Positions 48,964-58,457 are shown, counted from the first letter of the stretch. The stretch is 64,000 bases of DNA from Mycolicibacterium sediminis (GCF_010731735.1 NZ_AP022588.1:4588001-4652000), one strand, 5' to 3'. Notes: generated by a model not told the origin, from the sequence alone. Program-made: numbers and translations.

Positions 48964-49596
48964 ATGGCCAGAGACGACGCGCACTTCTACGAGACCGCCG
49001 CGGGCACCGGCCTGCCGCACGACCCGTTCAACGCCATCGTCGGTCCGCGCCCGATCGGATGGATCTCGTCGCTGAGTGCGAGTGGAACGCGGAACCTGGC
49101 TCCGTACAGCTTCTTCAACGGCTTCAACTACCGGCCCGCGATCGTCGGCTTCTCGTCGATCGGGTGGAAGGACTCGGTGGCCAACGCCTCCGCGACGGGC
49201 GACTTCGTGTGGAACCTCGCGACCCGTGAACTGGCGAACCCGATGAACGAGACCTCGGCGTCCATACCGTCCGACGAAGACGAGTTCACCCGCAGCGGCC
49301 TGACGCCCGTGCCGTCCCGACTGGTCGGCTCGCCACGGGTGCTCGAGAGTCCGGTGAACTTCGAATGCCGCCTGACGCAACTGATCCGGCTCACCGACGT
49401 CGACGGCACCGACGTCGACACGTGGCTCGTCCTGGGCCAGGTGGTGGCCGTCCACATCGACCGCGAGCGCCTCATCGACGGCGTCTACGACACCTATGGC
49501 GCCCGACCCATCCTGCGTGCGGGCGGGCCCGCCGACTACGCGGAGATCGGCCCGGAGTCGAAGTTCGCGATGACGCGGCCCGACGACCGGTCCTGA
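48964..49596 (+). CDS. Flavin reductase family protein
   Basis: A 210-residue FMN-binding split-barrel protein. The pattern AIVGPRPIGWISSLSASGTRNLAPYSFFNGFNYRPAIVGFSS (in parts) is the classic flavin-binding start of this family, and VWNLATRELANPMNETSAS follows. Members reduce flavins for two-component monooxygenases or bind flavin or haem; no partner monooxygenase is adjacent. ATG 48964 follows AGGAGGCACCCC. It is monocistronic, convergent with the rpiB-like gene 8 bases away. Confidence 0.85.
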   Translation: MARDDAHFYETAAGTGLPHDPFNAIVGPRPIGWISSLSASGTRNLAPYSFFNGFNYRPAIVGFSSIGWKDSVANASATGDFVWNLATRELANPMNETSASIPSDEDEFTRSGLTPVPSRLVGSPRVLESPVNFECRLTQLIRLTDVDGTDVDTWLVLGQVVAVHIDRERLIDGVYDTYGARPILRAGGPADYAEIGPESKFAMTRPDDRS

Positions 49597-49604
49597 AGCC
49601 GGGG

Positions 49605-50075
49605 CTACTGGCTGACGGACTCGTAGGAGCAGATCGCCTCGACCTTGTCGGCCGACCGGCCGTTGGGGTCGAACTCGTAACCCAGCCACTCGCGGGCCAG
49701 CCGCCGCGCCAGTTCCAGACCGATGACGCGCTGGCCGAAGCACAGCACCTGAGCATCGTTCGACAGCACCGAGCGCTCCACGGAGAAGCCGTCGTGCGCG
49801 GTGACCGCCCGGATCCCGGGCACCTTGTTCGCGCTGATCGCGACGCCGAGACCCGTGCCGCACACCAGGAGTGCGCGATCGGCCTTGCCCTCGGCCACCA
49901 GTCTGGCCGCGGCGACGGCGATGTGCGGGTACGCGGTGTTCTCGTCGGTGCCGACGCCGACGTCGGTGACCTCGGAGACGCGCGGATCGGCGTTCAGGTC
50001 ACCCTTGAGGGCTTCCTTGTACTCGAAGCCGGCGTCGTCGGAGCCGACGACGATGCGGAGTGTGCGTTCGGTCAT
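49605..50075 (-). CDS. RpiB/LacAB-type sugar-phosphate isomerase, probable D-erythrulose 4-phosphate isomerase
   Basis: A 156-residue isomerase of the RpiB family. It has the N-terminal VVGSDDAGFEYKEALK with the substrate-phosphate Asp, the catalytic Cys in LLVCGTGLGVAISANKVPGIRA, and a C-terminal FGQRVIGLELARRLAREWLGYEF. Family members isomerise ribose 5-phosphate, allose 6-phosphate, galactose 6-phosphate or erythrulose 4-phosphate. Here the gene overlaps the DAK-type kinase stop by 4 bases and ends a polyol operon, so conversion of D-erythrulose 4-phosphate to D-erythrose 4-phosphate (as in M. smegmatis DerI) is the best inference. A housekeeping ribose isomerase is less likely. Confidence 0.82.
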   Translation of the reverse strand: MTERTLRIVVGSDDAGFEYKEALKGDLNADPRVSEVTDVGVGTDENTAYPHIAVAAARLVAEGKADRALLVCGTGLGVAISANKVPGIRAVTAHDGFSVERSVLSNDAQVLCFGQRVIGLELARRLAREWLGYEFDPNGRSADKVEAICSYESVSQ

Positions 50076-51817
50076 GTCCCGTCTTCCCTCGTGGTGGCCG
50101 CGAAGCTCTCCGCGACCGTGTGTGCGCACATCGCGAGCGACGTCGCACCCGCGTCGGGCGTGCCGACGCTGCGTTCGGCGAGCGGCCGGGCACGACCGAC
50201 CTTCGGCCGCATGTCCGCCGTCTCGGCCGCCGCGGTGGTCGCGACGTCCGCGGCCGCAGTCCACGCGTCCAGCCACGACGCACCGTCGGCCACCCGACGT
50301 TCGAGTTCGTCGACGAACGGCAGCATCGCGTCGAGCATCGTCTTGTCGCCCGGTGCCGCACCGCCCAGGGTGATCAGCGCGTCGTAGCCGTCGCGCATTC
50401 CCGCGGCGACGGTCGCGGCGTCCGGTCGGCCGGTGTCGCCCAGCCGCGTCCCGACCGCGGTCAGCAGCGCACCCCACAGCACGCCCGACGTGCCGCCCGC
50501 CTTCGCGGCCCACTCCTTGCCGGCAGCGGCCAGCACCGATCCCTGACCCGCGCCGCCCTCGACGGCTCGGGCCGCGGCCTCACGGGCGGCGGACGACCCC
50601 TTCACCATGCCGCGACCGTGGTCACCGTCACCGGCGACGGCGTCGATGCGGCCGAGTTCGTCCTCGGCGCCGGCCAGCATGGTCGCCAGGGCGTCGAACG
50701 CGGCGGCGACGGTGCGACCGCACGCACGACCGTCGTCGTCCGACGACTCGGCGAGGTCGACCGTCGGTGCGGCGGCATCCGCGGCCGCGTCCGTCCGGAC
50801 CGAACCCTCGTCGCGCTGCGTCGTCGATCCCTTGCGGTAGGCGGGGGTGTCGGCCGGTGCGGTCCAGTACTTCTCGAGTTCGTCGTCGAGCCACATGACG
50901 GTCAGCGAGCAGCCGGCCATGTCGAGACTGGTGACCAGCTCCCCGACTTCGGGATCGATCACCTCGTAGCCGCGTTCGCGCAGCAGCCGGGACGCGGTGC
51001 CCCACACCACGAACAGCTCCTCGTACTTGGTGCGGCCCAGGCCGTTGAGGATGACCGCGATCCGCGTCGAGTCGGACTCGGTGTGGTCGGCCAGTACACC
51101 GTCGACGAGGGTGTGCGCCAATTCCTCGGCGGTGGGCATCTTCTCGTCGGCGACGCCCGGCTCGCCGTGGATGCCGAGACCGAGGCCCATGTGGCCCTCC
51201 GGCACGGTGAACAGCGGATGGTCCGCGCCGGGCAGGGTGCAGCCGTCAAAGGCCACCCCAAGCGTCCGGGTGGCGGCGTTGGCGGCCTGGGCCACCCGTA
51301 CCACCCCGGCCAGGTCCAGCCCGTCCTCGGCGGCGGCGCTGGCACACTTGAACACCGTGACGTCGCCGGCGATGCCGCGTCGCTTGGCCTCCTCGCCCTT
51401 CGGCGCGCTCGCGACGTCGTCGGTGACGGCGAAGTACTCGGCGTCGATGCCCTCGTTGCGCAACTGGGTGACGGCGAGGGTGAAGTTCATGACGTCGCCC
51501 GCGTAGTTGCCCGTGGTGAGAAGCACGCCCGCATCACCGTGCGCGGCACGGGCCACGGACGCGGCGTCCTCCGCCGAGGGCGACGTGAAGACGTTCCCGA
51601 CCACGGCGCCGTCGGCGAACCCCGGGCCGACGGTCCCGCAGAAGGCGGGATAGTGGCCCGATCCCCCGCCGATGACCACGGCCACCTTGCCCGGGCGGGT
51701 GTCGTGCGCCCGCACCACGCCGCCGGGGACGCCGACGACGTACCTCGCGTTGGCGTCGAGGAACCCGGTGAGCATGTCCTCGGTGAAGCGGGCCGGGTCG
51801 TTGAACAGCTTGGTCAT
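50072..51817 (-). CDS. DAK-family (dihydroxyacetone kinase type) erythrulose kinase
   Basis: A 581-residue single-chain kinase with DhaK and DhaL domains fused. DhaK, residues about 1-330, has VGVPGGVVRAHDTRPGKVAVVIGGGSGHYPAFCG (in parts) and the substrate-binding His in MGLGLGIHGEPGV. DhaL, from about 390, has the Mg-ATP motif DAVAGDGDHGRGM. It phosphorylates a small ketose with ATP. In M. smegmatis, DAK proteins of this layout phosphorylate D- or L-erythrulose, and the RpiB-type partner, EltD-like dehydrogenase and ABC importer here fit that pathway. It overlaps its neighbours by 4 bases on both sides. The interdomain stretch is Asp/Ala-rich. Confidence 0.85.
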   Translation of the reverse strand: MTKLFNDPARFTEDMLTGFLDANARYVVGVPGGVVRAHDTRPGKVAVVIGGGSGHYPAFCGTVGPGFADGAVVGNVFTSPSAEDAASVARAAHGDAGVLLTTGNYAGDVMNFTLAVTQLRNEGIDAEYFAVTDDVASAPKGEEAKRRGIAGDVTVFKCASAAAEDGLDLAGVVRVAQAANAATRTLGVAFDGCTLPGADHPLFTVPEGHMGLGLGIHGEPGVADEKMPTAEELAHTLVDGVLADHTESDSTRIAVILNGLGRTKYEELFVVWGTASRLLRERGYEVIDPEVGELVTSLDMAGCSLTVMWLDDELEKYWTAPADTPAYRKGSTTQRDEGSVRTDAAADAAAPTVDLAESSDDDGRACGRTVAAAFDALATMLAGAEDELGRIDAVAGDGDHGRGMVKGSSAAREAAARAVEGGAGQGSVLAAAGKEWAAKAGGTSGVLWGALLTAVGTRLGDTGRPDAATVAAGMRDGYDALITLGGAAPGDKTMLDAMLPFVDELERRVADGASWLDAWTAAADVATTAAAETADMRPKVGRARPLAERSVGTPDAGATSLAMCAHTVAESFAATTREDGT

Positions 51818-52938
51818 CGGAGCCGATCCCCGGTTTCCGCGTCGAAGAGGTACACGCGTTCGGCGGGTGCCGTCACGACGGCGGTCTGCTCGAGCTGGTA
51901 CTCCTCGGTGGCCGGGGTCTGCACGACGAGGCCGTCCTCCATGCCCGACACCGTGGTGGTGGCGAGGCCGAACTCGAGCAGGTGCTCGAAGTACGCGACC
52001 GTCACGGCGACGCCCTCCCCCGACTCGGTCAGCGAGCAGTCCTGCGGGCGGACGCCGACCTTCACGCGGGTACCGTCCGGGACGGAGGTGGCGCTCGTCT
52101 CGAGATGGCCTGCCCGTGAACCGATCTCGACCCGAGTGCGTCCGTCGGCCACCCGGACGACGCCCTCGACGACGTTGATGGCGGGCTCGCCGACGAACTG
52201 GGCGACGAAGAGGTTGGCCGGATCGTCGAACACCTCGTCCGGCGTGCCGAACTGCTGCACCACGCCGGCGTCCATCACGGCGAGCCGGTCGGCCAGCGAC
52301 AGCGCCTCGACCTGGTCGTGGGTGACCACGATGGTGGTGTAGCCGAATTCCCTCTGCAGCACCTTCAGTTCGCGACGGACCCGCTGGCGCGCGGAGGCAT
52401 CGAGGTGGCTGAGCGGCTCGTCGAGCAGCAGCACCGGTGGGTTGCGGACCAGGGCACGCGCAAGCGCGACGCGCTGCTTCTGGCCACTGGACAGACCGGC
52501 CGGACGCAGGCCGAGCAACTCGTCCATCTCGAGCCGGGTGCTGATCGAGTCGACCATCTGCTCGGCGCCCTTGACCTTGCGCGCCTTGAGGCCGTAGAGC
52601 AGGTTGTCGCGCACCGACATCGGCGGGTACAGCGCGTAGCTCTCGAAGCCCACGCCGATGCCGCGCTTGGCGGCCGGCAGCTGCGAGACCTCGCGGTCAC
52701 CGATCTTGATGGAGCCGCTCGTCACGGTCTCCAGCCCGGCGATCATGCGCAGCGTGGTCGTCTTGCCACAGCCCGACGGGCCGAGCAGGGCGACGAGTTC
52801 GCCGGGCGCGATGTCGAGGTTGATGCCCTTGACCGCGGCGAAGCTCTCGCGCCCGCGGGCCGTGTACGTCTTCACCAGATCGGTCAGGGTGAGACTTTGT
52901 GCCGTCGTGGTCGTCGGACGTTCGGTGGTGGTGGTCAC
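51814..52938 (-). CDS. ABC transporter ATP-binding protein 1 (CUT1 sugar/polyol importer)
   Basis: A 374-residue MalK-type ATPase. It has Walker A GPSGCGKTTT, signature LSSGQKQR, Walker B LLLDEPLSHLD, His switch VTHDQVEA and a C-terminal TOBE domain. The Q-loop, usually VFQ-S-YALYP, reads GFESYALYP, with Glu for the conserved Gln; the second ATPase has the same change. Coupling two different ATPases in one operon is known for GlpST-type glycerol/polyol importers, so a heterodimer is likely. Stop and start overlap neighbours by 4 bases (ATGA), which favours equal production. Confidence 0.87.
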   Translation of the reverse strand: MTTTTERPTTTTAQSLTLTDLVKTYTARGRESFAAVKGINLDIAPGELVALLGPSGCGKTTTLRMIAGLETVTSGSIKIGDREVSQLPAAKRGIGVGFESYALYPPMSVRDNLLYGLKARKVKGAEQMVDSISTRLEMDELLGLRPAGLSSGQKQRVALARALVRNPPVLLLDEPLSHLDASARQRVRRELKVLQREFGYTTIVVTHDQVEALSLADRLAVMDAGVVQQFGTPDEVFDDPANLFVAQFVGEPAINVVEGVVRVADGRTRVEIGSRAGHLETSATSVPDGTRVKVGVRPQDCSLTESGEGVAVTVAYFEHLLEFGLATTTVSGMEDGLVVQTPATEEYQLEQTAVVTAPAERVYLFDAETGDRLR

Positions 52939-54041
52939 TGTGCTGCCTCCAGGGTCTTGTCGTGCGCACCGAGGCGGGTCGTGTCACCCTCGCCCGCTTC
53001 GAACACGTGCACGTCGGAGTCGGCGATCGACATCGACACCGGCGATCCCTCGCCGACGCCCTCCCTGCCCGAGGCCAGGACGATGAGCTGCTCGCCGCCG
53101 ATCTGGACGGTGAGTTCGACGTTGCGGCCGAGCCGCTCGGCGAGCTGCACCGAACCCTTCAGCGACCCGGTCTCCGAGACGTGTACGTCGCACGGCCGCA
53201 GGCCGACCCGTACCCGGTCTCCGGAGGACGCGGTGACGTCCGCGGGCACCGGCACGTCGAACGTGCCGTCGCCCAGCCGGATTCGACCGCCGTCGACGAC
53301 GCCGTCGAACACGTTGATCTCGGGTTGACCCAGGGCCCGCGCGACGAACGTGTCGGCGGGACGCCGCCAGATCTCCTCCGGCGTACCGATCTGCACCAGC
53401 ACGCCCTCGCGGAGCACCGCGATGCGGTCGCCGAGCGCGAGCGCCTCCTGGTAGTCGTGGGTGACGTAGACGGTCGTCGTGTTCGACATCGCGCCGAGCT
53501 GCTTGAGTTCGGCGCGCATCGAGGCGCGCAGCTTCGCGTCGAGGTGGCTGAGCGGCTCGTCGAGCAGGTAGACGTCGGCGGGTCGCACCAGCACCCGGCC
53601 CAGTGCCACGCGCTGGCGCTGACCGTTGGACAGCTCCCGCGGGAAGCGCTTGAGCAGGTGGTTGATTCCCAGCGTGGTGGTGACCTGATCGATGCGCTCG
53701 GTCTGCTGGGCCGCCGTGTACTTGCCGGTCCGTCCGGACTTCAGCGGTGACGCGAGGTTCTCGCTCACCGTCTTCTGCGGGTACAGCGCGTAGCTCTCGA
53801 AGGCCATGGCCACGTTGCGGTGGTACGGCTCGACGTTGGTGACGTCGGTGCCATCGATGGCGACCGTGCCCCCGTCGATGTCGACGAGACCGGCGATCGA
53901 CTTGAGCGTCGTCGTCTTGCCCGCGCCGCTGGGGCCCAGGATGACGAAGAACTCACCGTCGGCGATGTCGACCGTGAGGTCGCGGACCGCCTGGGTCTTG
54001 CCGAAGGTCTTCGACAGATTCTTGAGTGTTACGGAGGCCAT
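52935..54041 (-). CDS. ABC transporter ATP-binding protein 2 (CUT1 sugar/polyol importer)
   Basis: A 368-residue ATPase. Walker A GPSGAGKTTT, signature LSNGQRQR, Walker B LLDEPLSHLD and His switch VTHDYQEA are present, with a TOBE domain at the C-terminus. The Q-loop again has Glu (AMAFESYALYP). It probably pairs with the ATPase at 51814. Its ATG overlaps the preceding permease stop by one base (TGATG), and its stop overlaps the next start by 4 bases. Confidence 0.87.
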   Translation of the reverse strand: MASVTLKNLSKTFGKTQAVRDLTVDIADGEFFVILGPSGAGKTTTLKSIAGLVDIDGGTVAIDGTDVTNVEPYHRNVAMAFESYALYPQKTVSENLASPLKSGRTGKYTAAQQTERIDQVTTTLGINHLLKRFPRELSNGQRQRVALGRVLVRPADVYLLDEPLSHLDAKLRASMRAELKQLGAMSNTTTVYVTHDYQEALALGDRIAVLREGVLVQIGTPEEIWRRPADTFVARALGQPEINVFDGVVDGGRIRLGDGTFDVPVPADVTASSGDRVRVGLRPCDVHVSETGSLKGSVQLAERLGRNVELTVQIGGEQLIVLASGREGVGEGSPVSMSIADSDVHVFEAGEGDTTRLGAHDKTLEAAQ

Positions 54042-54928
54042 CAGGCCTTCACCGCCCCGAATGACAGGCCACGCACCAGATAACGCTGGATCGTGAGCGC
54101 GAGTATGAGTGGTGGCAGCGCGGCGATCAGCGCCGCCGCCGCGGTCAGGTTGTAGTACGCCTGCCCGCCGCCGCCGAGGTACTTGGTGATCGCCACCGTG
54201 ACGGTGCCGGCGTTGCTGTCGGCCAGGATCAGCGGGAACACGTAGTTGTTCCACGCGAAGATGAAGGCGAGCAGCGCGGCGGCGGCGATGCCGGGCCGCA
54301 CGATGGGCAGCGCGACCATCAGGAAGGCCCGCCGGCGGGTGTACCCGTCGAGCAGGGCCGCCTGCTCCAGATCCTCGGGGAGGTCCTGGAAGTAGGACCG
54401 CAGGATCCACACCACGAGCGGCATCGTGACCAGCTGCAGCACCCAGATCATGCCGACCTTGGTGTCGAACAGGCCGATCTGGTTGTAGATCACGAACAGC
54501 GGCACGATCACCATCAGCTCGGGGGCGAACCGGAACGACAGCATCTGGAACATCAGGTCGTTCGACCCGCGGTACTGCCACCGTCCCGCGGCGTACGCGG
54601 CGGGGATGCCGATGACGAGCGAGACGATCACCGCACCACCGCAGTTCAGCAGGCTGGTGAGCAACGACGCCTTGAAGTCGACGCTCGTCATCTGAGTGCC
54701 CTTGTCCGACAGCACCGTGGCGAAGTTCGACCACGTCGGACTGAACGTGAAGTACGTGGTGGTCTGCTGCTCGGCGTTCTTCAGGGCCAGCATCAGCATC
54801 CAGAAGATCGGGAACAGCGAGAAGAGGAACCAGAACACCAGACCGACGTCGGCGGCGACCGACCCGATCGACAGACGCTTCTGACCCGGCAGGAGTTCGG
54901 CCCTGCTGAACAACGACTTCGCGGCCAT
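54041..54928 (-). CDS. ABC sugar/polyol transporter permease 2 (MalG-like)
   Basis: A 295-residue permease with six hydrophobic segments, the first being VGLVFWFLFSLFPIFWMLMLAL. The EAA loop reads LPEDLEQAALLDGYTRRRAFLMVALPIVRPG, with the CUT1 pattern of contacts for the ATPases. The gene is 3 bases after permease 1. It forms the channel with that protein for the binding protein at 55904-57337. Confidence 0.88.
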   Translation of the reverse strand: MAAKSLFSRAELLPGQKRLSIGSVAADVGLVFWFLFSLFPIFWMLMLALKNAEQQTTTYFTFSPTWSNFATVLSDKGTQMTSVDFKASLLTSLLNCGGAVIVSLVIGIPAAYAAGRWQYRGSNDLMFQMLSFRFAPELMVIVPLFVIYNQIGLFDTKVGMIWVLQLVTMPLVVWILRSYFQDLPEDLEQAALLDGYTRRRAFLMVALPIVRPGIAAAALLAFIFAWNNYVFPLILADSNAGTVTVAITKYLGGGGQAYYNLTAAAALIAALPPLILALTIQRYLVRGLSFGAVKA

Positions 54929-54931
54929 GAT

Positions 54932-55888
54932 CTAGGACTCCGCTCCCGCAGCACGACGCTGCGCCTTGCCGAGCACGCTGACCAGGTAGCGCGCCGTGAT
55001 GAACACGATGATCCAGAGCAGCAGCATGTACGTGCTGCCGCGGGAGTAGTCGAGGTTGATGATCGAGTCCTCGAAGGCGCCGATCTGCAGCGTGCGGGTC
55101 GCGACTCCCGGGCCGCCCGCGGTCAACACGTAGATGTGGTCGAACACCTTGAGGTTGTCCATGAAGCGGAAGATGACGGCTACCAGGATGTAGGGCCACA
55201 GCATCGGCAGCATCAGCTTGCGGAACATGTAGATGCCCGACGCCCCGTCGACCTCGGAGGCCTCGAACGGCTCCTTCGGCAGCGACCGGATGCCGGCCAG
55301 CACCAGGATGGCCACGAACGGGGTGAAGATCCAGACGTCGACCAGGATGACCGACCACAGGGCGGTGCCCGCCGACAGCCAGTCGAACGTGTTGCCCAGC
55401 CCCAGCACGTGATTGAGGATGCCGAACTGCGGGTTGAACATCAGCTTCCAGATGACGCCCGCGATGACGGGAGCGATCATCAGCGGCAGGATCAGGACCT
55501 TCTCGAAGATCTTGCCGATGATCGACGACCGGTTCAGCAGCAGCGCGAGCCCGACGCCGAGCGCCGTCTCGACCGCCGTCGCCACGAGGGCGAACGTGAC
55601 GGTGACCTGGACGCTCTTCCAGAACACCTGGTCGCCGAGAACGGAGCCGAAGTTCTGGAACCACACGAAGTGCGGATCCGGGTTCACGGCAGCGTAGTTG
55701 AGGAAGGCGTAGTAGGCGCCGACCGCGAACGGGTAGAGGATGCCGATGACGATCACCACGGCGGGGATCGACAGCAGGTAGGGCCGGGCCTTGCGGCGCC
55801 AGCTCGGCACCTCGGGCAGGGTGCGCCGCGACGCGGCGGCGGGCTGTTCCGGCGAGGTGGCCGGCGCCTTCGGAGTCTGAGTCGTCAT
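54932..55888 (-). CDS. ABC sugar/polyol transporter permease 1 (MalF-like)
   Basis: A 318-residue permease with six hydrophobic segments after a polar N-terminus (MTTQTPKAPATSPEQ). The first segment is PYLLSIPAVVIVIGILYPFAVGAYYAF. The EAA loop reads LPKEPFEASEVDGASGIYMFRKLMLPMLWP. CUT1 family by length and loop. ATG 55888 lies 15 bases after the binding-protein stop, and AGGAGA stands before it. Confidence 0.88.
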   Translation of the reverse strand: MTTQTPKAPATSPEQPAAASRRTLPEVPSWRRKARPYLLSIPAVVIVIGILYPFAVGAYYAFLNYAAVNPDPHFVWFQNFGSVLGDQVFWKSVQVTVTFALVATAVETALGVGLALLLNRSSIIGKIFEKVLILPLMIAPVIAGVIWKLMFNPQFGILNHVLGLGNTFDWLSAGTALWSVILVDVWIFTPFVAILVLAGIRSLPKEPFEASEVDGASGIYMFRKLMLPMLWPYILVAVIFRFMDNLKVFDHIYVLTAGGPGVATRTLQIGAFEDSIINLDYSRGSTYMLLLWIIVFITARYLVSVLGKAQRRAAGAES

Positions 55889-55903
55889 GGGTTACCAGAT
55901 CTC

Positions 55904-57337
55904 CTAGAGGTTGACCTTGGACGTGTTGGTCTTCGCCAGGCTGCGGAGCCGCGACGCCGCGTCGTCACCGCCGTAGATGTCCTGCAGCGCGACGGCCCAA
56001 TTCTGGGTGGTGTCGAAGAACTTCTTCTGCGGGGTGAACTGGATCTTCGACTCGCCGATGACGGTCTCGAAGGTCTCGAGGTACCCGAACTGGTCGGCCG
56101 CGACGCGCTTGAAGGTGGTGTCGAACACCGACTTCCGCACCGGGTCGGCGTACGTGCCGCCCTCGACGGCCTTGTTCATCGAGTCCTTGCCGGTGGCCCA
56201 CTGGATGAAGAGCCACGCGGGCAGCTTGTTGCGCGAATTGGCGCTCATGGCCCAGCTCCACGTCCACAGGTTGGTCTTGTAGTTGCCGTCCGGGCCCGCG
56301 GGACCGGGATACCAGGCGATGTTGCCTGCCTCCTTGCTCGCACCCGGCTTGTTCTTCGGGTACGTGGCGCTGTCGGCGTCGAACACCATCATCGCCTTGC
56401 CGTCACCGAGATCCCCTGTCGCGTTGGGGTAGTCGTAGGTGGTCCACGACGTCGGACCGGCCTGGTGCTGCAGGTCGATCCACTTCTTCGTGAAGTCGAT
56501 CGCCTGGTCGCTGTCCATCTCGGCGACGAGTTCCGAGCCGTTCCACGTGTAGTCGACCGCGCCCTGGCGCGTGTACTGCGTCATGAATCCGGGGTGGATC
56601 GTGGCCCAGGACTTCGACCCTCGGGTCGACAGGCCGTACCGGTTCTCCGACCGGTCGGTGAGGTCGACCGCCAACTGGATGAAGTCGTCGAGGTTGTCGG
56701 GCAGCTTCGTGATGCCCTTCTCGTCGAAGATCCGCTTGTTGTAGGCGACGACGTTGTTCTCGAAGCCCCACGGGATCGCCCACTGCCCGCCGGTACCCAG
56801 CGGGTTGCCGAGCGTGAAGTCCCAGCGGGTGGAGGTGCGGAGGCCCTCGAAGATGTCGTCGAAGTCGTACTCCGCACTCGTCGCCGAGGTGTTCTGCAGC
56901 CACGGGCCGAGATCCTCGACCCATCCCGGCGGCCCGTACTGCCAGATGAAGTAGGCGCCCAGCATGAACGCGTCGTGCTTGCCGGACCCGCCGGCGAGTT
57001 CGGTGTTCAGCTTGGTGAAGTAGTCCGCCTCGGGAACGAGATCGACGTTGACATTGATCCCGGTGAGTTCGGTGAACTCCTTGAGCAGCGGCTGATACGA
57101 CAGCTGGTAGGGGTGCGGGGTCTGCAGGATGTTGAGCGTCGACCCCGCGGCCTTGCGCCAGTCGAAGCCACCGCTCACCTCACCCGCGCCGTTCGGCAGA
57201 CTCGTCCCGCCGCCCACGCCGCACGCCGACAGCAGCGGCAGGCTCGCCGCTGCGGCGCCGGCCATTCCCATGGCGGCCAGCATGTTGCGACGCGACATCT
57301 GCGGACCGCGGAAGCGCTGTCCTGGAACGGGATTCAT
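55904..57337 (-). CDS. ABC sugar/polyol substrate-binding lipoprotein
   Basis: A 477-residue CUT1 extracellular binding protein. After MNPVPGQRFRGPQ comes a Tat-like SRRNML, a hydrophobic segment and the lipobox LLSAC, so it is exported and lipidated. The mature part has LNILQTPHPYQLSYQPLLKEFTELTGINVNVDLVPEADYFTKLNTEL (in parts), typical of family 1 binding proteins. Its ligand is inferred from neighbours to be a four-carbon polyol. ATG 57337 has only a weak ribosome-binding site; ATG at MSRRNML is an alternative. It is 31 bases after the dehydrogenase stop. Confidence 0.87.
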   Translation of the reverse strand: MNPVPGQRFRGPQMSRRNMLAAMGMAGAAAASLPLLSACGVGGGTSLPNGAGEVSGGFDWRKAAGSTLNILQTPHPYQLSYQPLLKEFTELTGINVNVDLVPEADYFTKLNTELAGGSGKHDAFMLGAYFIWQYGPPGWVEDLGPWLQNTSATSAEYDFDDIFEGLRTSTRWDFTLGNPLGTGGQWAIPWGFENNVVAYNKRIFDEKGITKLPDNLDDFIQLAVDLTDRSENRYGLSTRGSKSWATIHPGFMTQYTRQGAVDYTWNGSELVAEMDSDQAIDFTKKWIDLQHQAGPTSWTTYDYPNATGDLGDGKAMMVFDADSATYPKNKPGASKEAGNIAWYPGPAGPDGNYKTNLWTWSWAMSANSRNKLPAWLFIQWATGKDSMNKAVEGGTYADPVRKSVFDTTFKRVAADQFGYLETFETVIGESKIQFTPQKKFFDTTQNWAVALQDIYGGDDAASRLRSLAKTNTSKVNL

Positions 57338-57368
57338 GGTTGCCTGCGATTCATGATGGGGTTGCCTC

Positions 57369-58457
57369 TCAGGCCGGGATGAGTGAGACCTTGACGGATT
57401 CCTTGCCACTGGCCACGAGGTCGAGGCCCTGCTGGAATTCGGTCAACGGCAGTTGGTGTGTGCAGATCTGGTCCATCGGCAGCACGCCGGACTCGATCAT
57501 CTTGATGGCGGCGGGCCAGCAGTACGGCCCCAGGTGCGCGCCGAGGACGTCGAGTTCCTTGTCGTCGCTGATGATGCTCCAGTCGACCGACACGTCACTG
57601 CCGAAGACGCCGTACTCGACGTAGCGGCCGAGCTTGCGGAGCAGGTTCAGTCCCTGCGGCACCGCGGACGGGTGGCCGGTGCCCTCCAGGTAGACGTCGG
57701 CCCCATATCCCTCGGTGAGGTCCTTGACGATGGTCTCGGCATCCTCCTCGGCGATGTTGATCACCAGGTCGGCGCCGCACTTCTTGGCGAGTTCGAGCTT
57801 CTCGGGTGCCATGTCGAGCGCGATGACGCGCATGGGGTTCTTGGACTTCGCGCCCGCGATCATCCCGAGCCCGATGGGCCCGCAGCCTGCGACCACCACG
57901 GTGTCCTCGAAGGTGATCTGGGCGCGCTCCACGGCGTGCAGCGAGCACGACAGCGGCTCGACGAACGCGGCGTGCGCGGGCGGCAGGTCACCGGAGATCT
58001 TGTGTACCAGCGCCTCGACCGGATACGTCATGTAGGAGGCCATCGCACCGGGCGTACGGCGCTTGAAGCCGAAGAGGTCGTGGGGCTGGCACATGTGGTA
58101 CTGCCCGCGCTTGCAGAATCGGCACTCCCAGCAGGGCACGATCTGCTCGGAGGTCACCCGGTCACCGACCGCGATGCCCCACCGCGACGCCGCCTCGTCG
58201 TCGAGTTCCACGACGCGGCCGACGAATTCGTGTCCAGGGATCACCATGGTCTCGGTCCAGGCGGGGCGGTTCTCGTCGCCCCAGAACTTGGCGGCACCGT
58301 GGTAGCACTTCAGGTCGCTGGCGCAGATGCCGACGGCTTCGACTCGGATCAGGGCCTCGCCCGGCTTGCGCTGCGGGACGGCGATCTCCTCGAGGCGGTA
58401 GTCGCGGGGGCCGTGACAGACCACGGCCTGCATCTTCTCGGGGATCTGTTCGCTCAT
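57369..58457 (-). CDS. eltD: Zinc-dependent polyol dehydrogenase, EltD-like (erythritol/L-threitol dehydrogenase)
   Basis: A 362-residue medium-chain dehydrogenase. Catalytic zinc ligands lie in GICASDLKCYHG (Cys) and VIPGHEFVG (His, Glu). The structural-zinc cysteines are in CWECRFCKRGQYHMC. The NAD domain has VVVAGCGPIGLGMIAG and IALDMAP. The whole protein closely resembles the characterised M. smegmatis EltD as I recall it, which oxidises erythritol and L-threitol to erythrulose. It is the first gene of the minus-strand operon with the importer, kinase and isomerase. ATG 58457 faces the divergent SorC regulator across two operator copies. Confidence 0.87.
   Translation of the reverse strand: MSEQIPEKMQAVVCHGPRDYRLEEIAVPQRKPGEALIRVEAVGICASDLKCYHGAAKFWGDENRPAWTETMVIPGHEFVGRVVELDDEAASRWGIAVGDRVTSEQIVPCWECRFCKRGQYHMCQPHDLFGFKRRTPGAMASYMTYPVEALVHKISGDLPPAHAAFVEPLSCSLHAVERAQITFEDTVVVAGCGPIGLGMIAGAKSKNPMRVIALDMAPEKLELAKKCGADLVINIAEEDAETIVKDLTEGYGADVYLEGTGHPSAVPQGLNLLRKLGRYVEYGVFGSDVSVDWSIISDDKELDVLGAHLGPYCWPAAIKMIESGVLPMDQICTHQLPLTEFQQGLDLVASGKESVKVSLIPA

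Noticed and set aside
52935..55664. 909-residue frame spanning two permease genes and the second ATPase
   Set aside because: Its C-terminal part is the real ATPase (from 54041); the upstream part is an out-of-frame shadow of the permeases, which have overlapping starts and stops.
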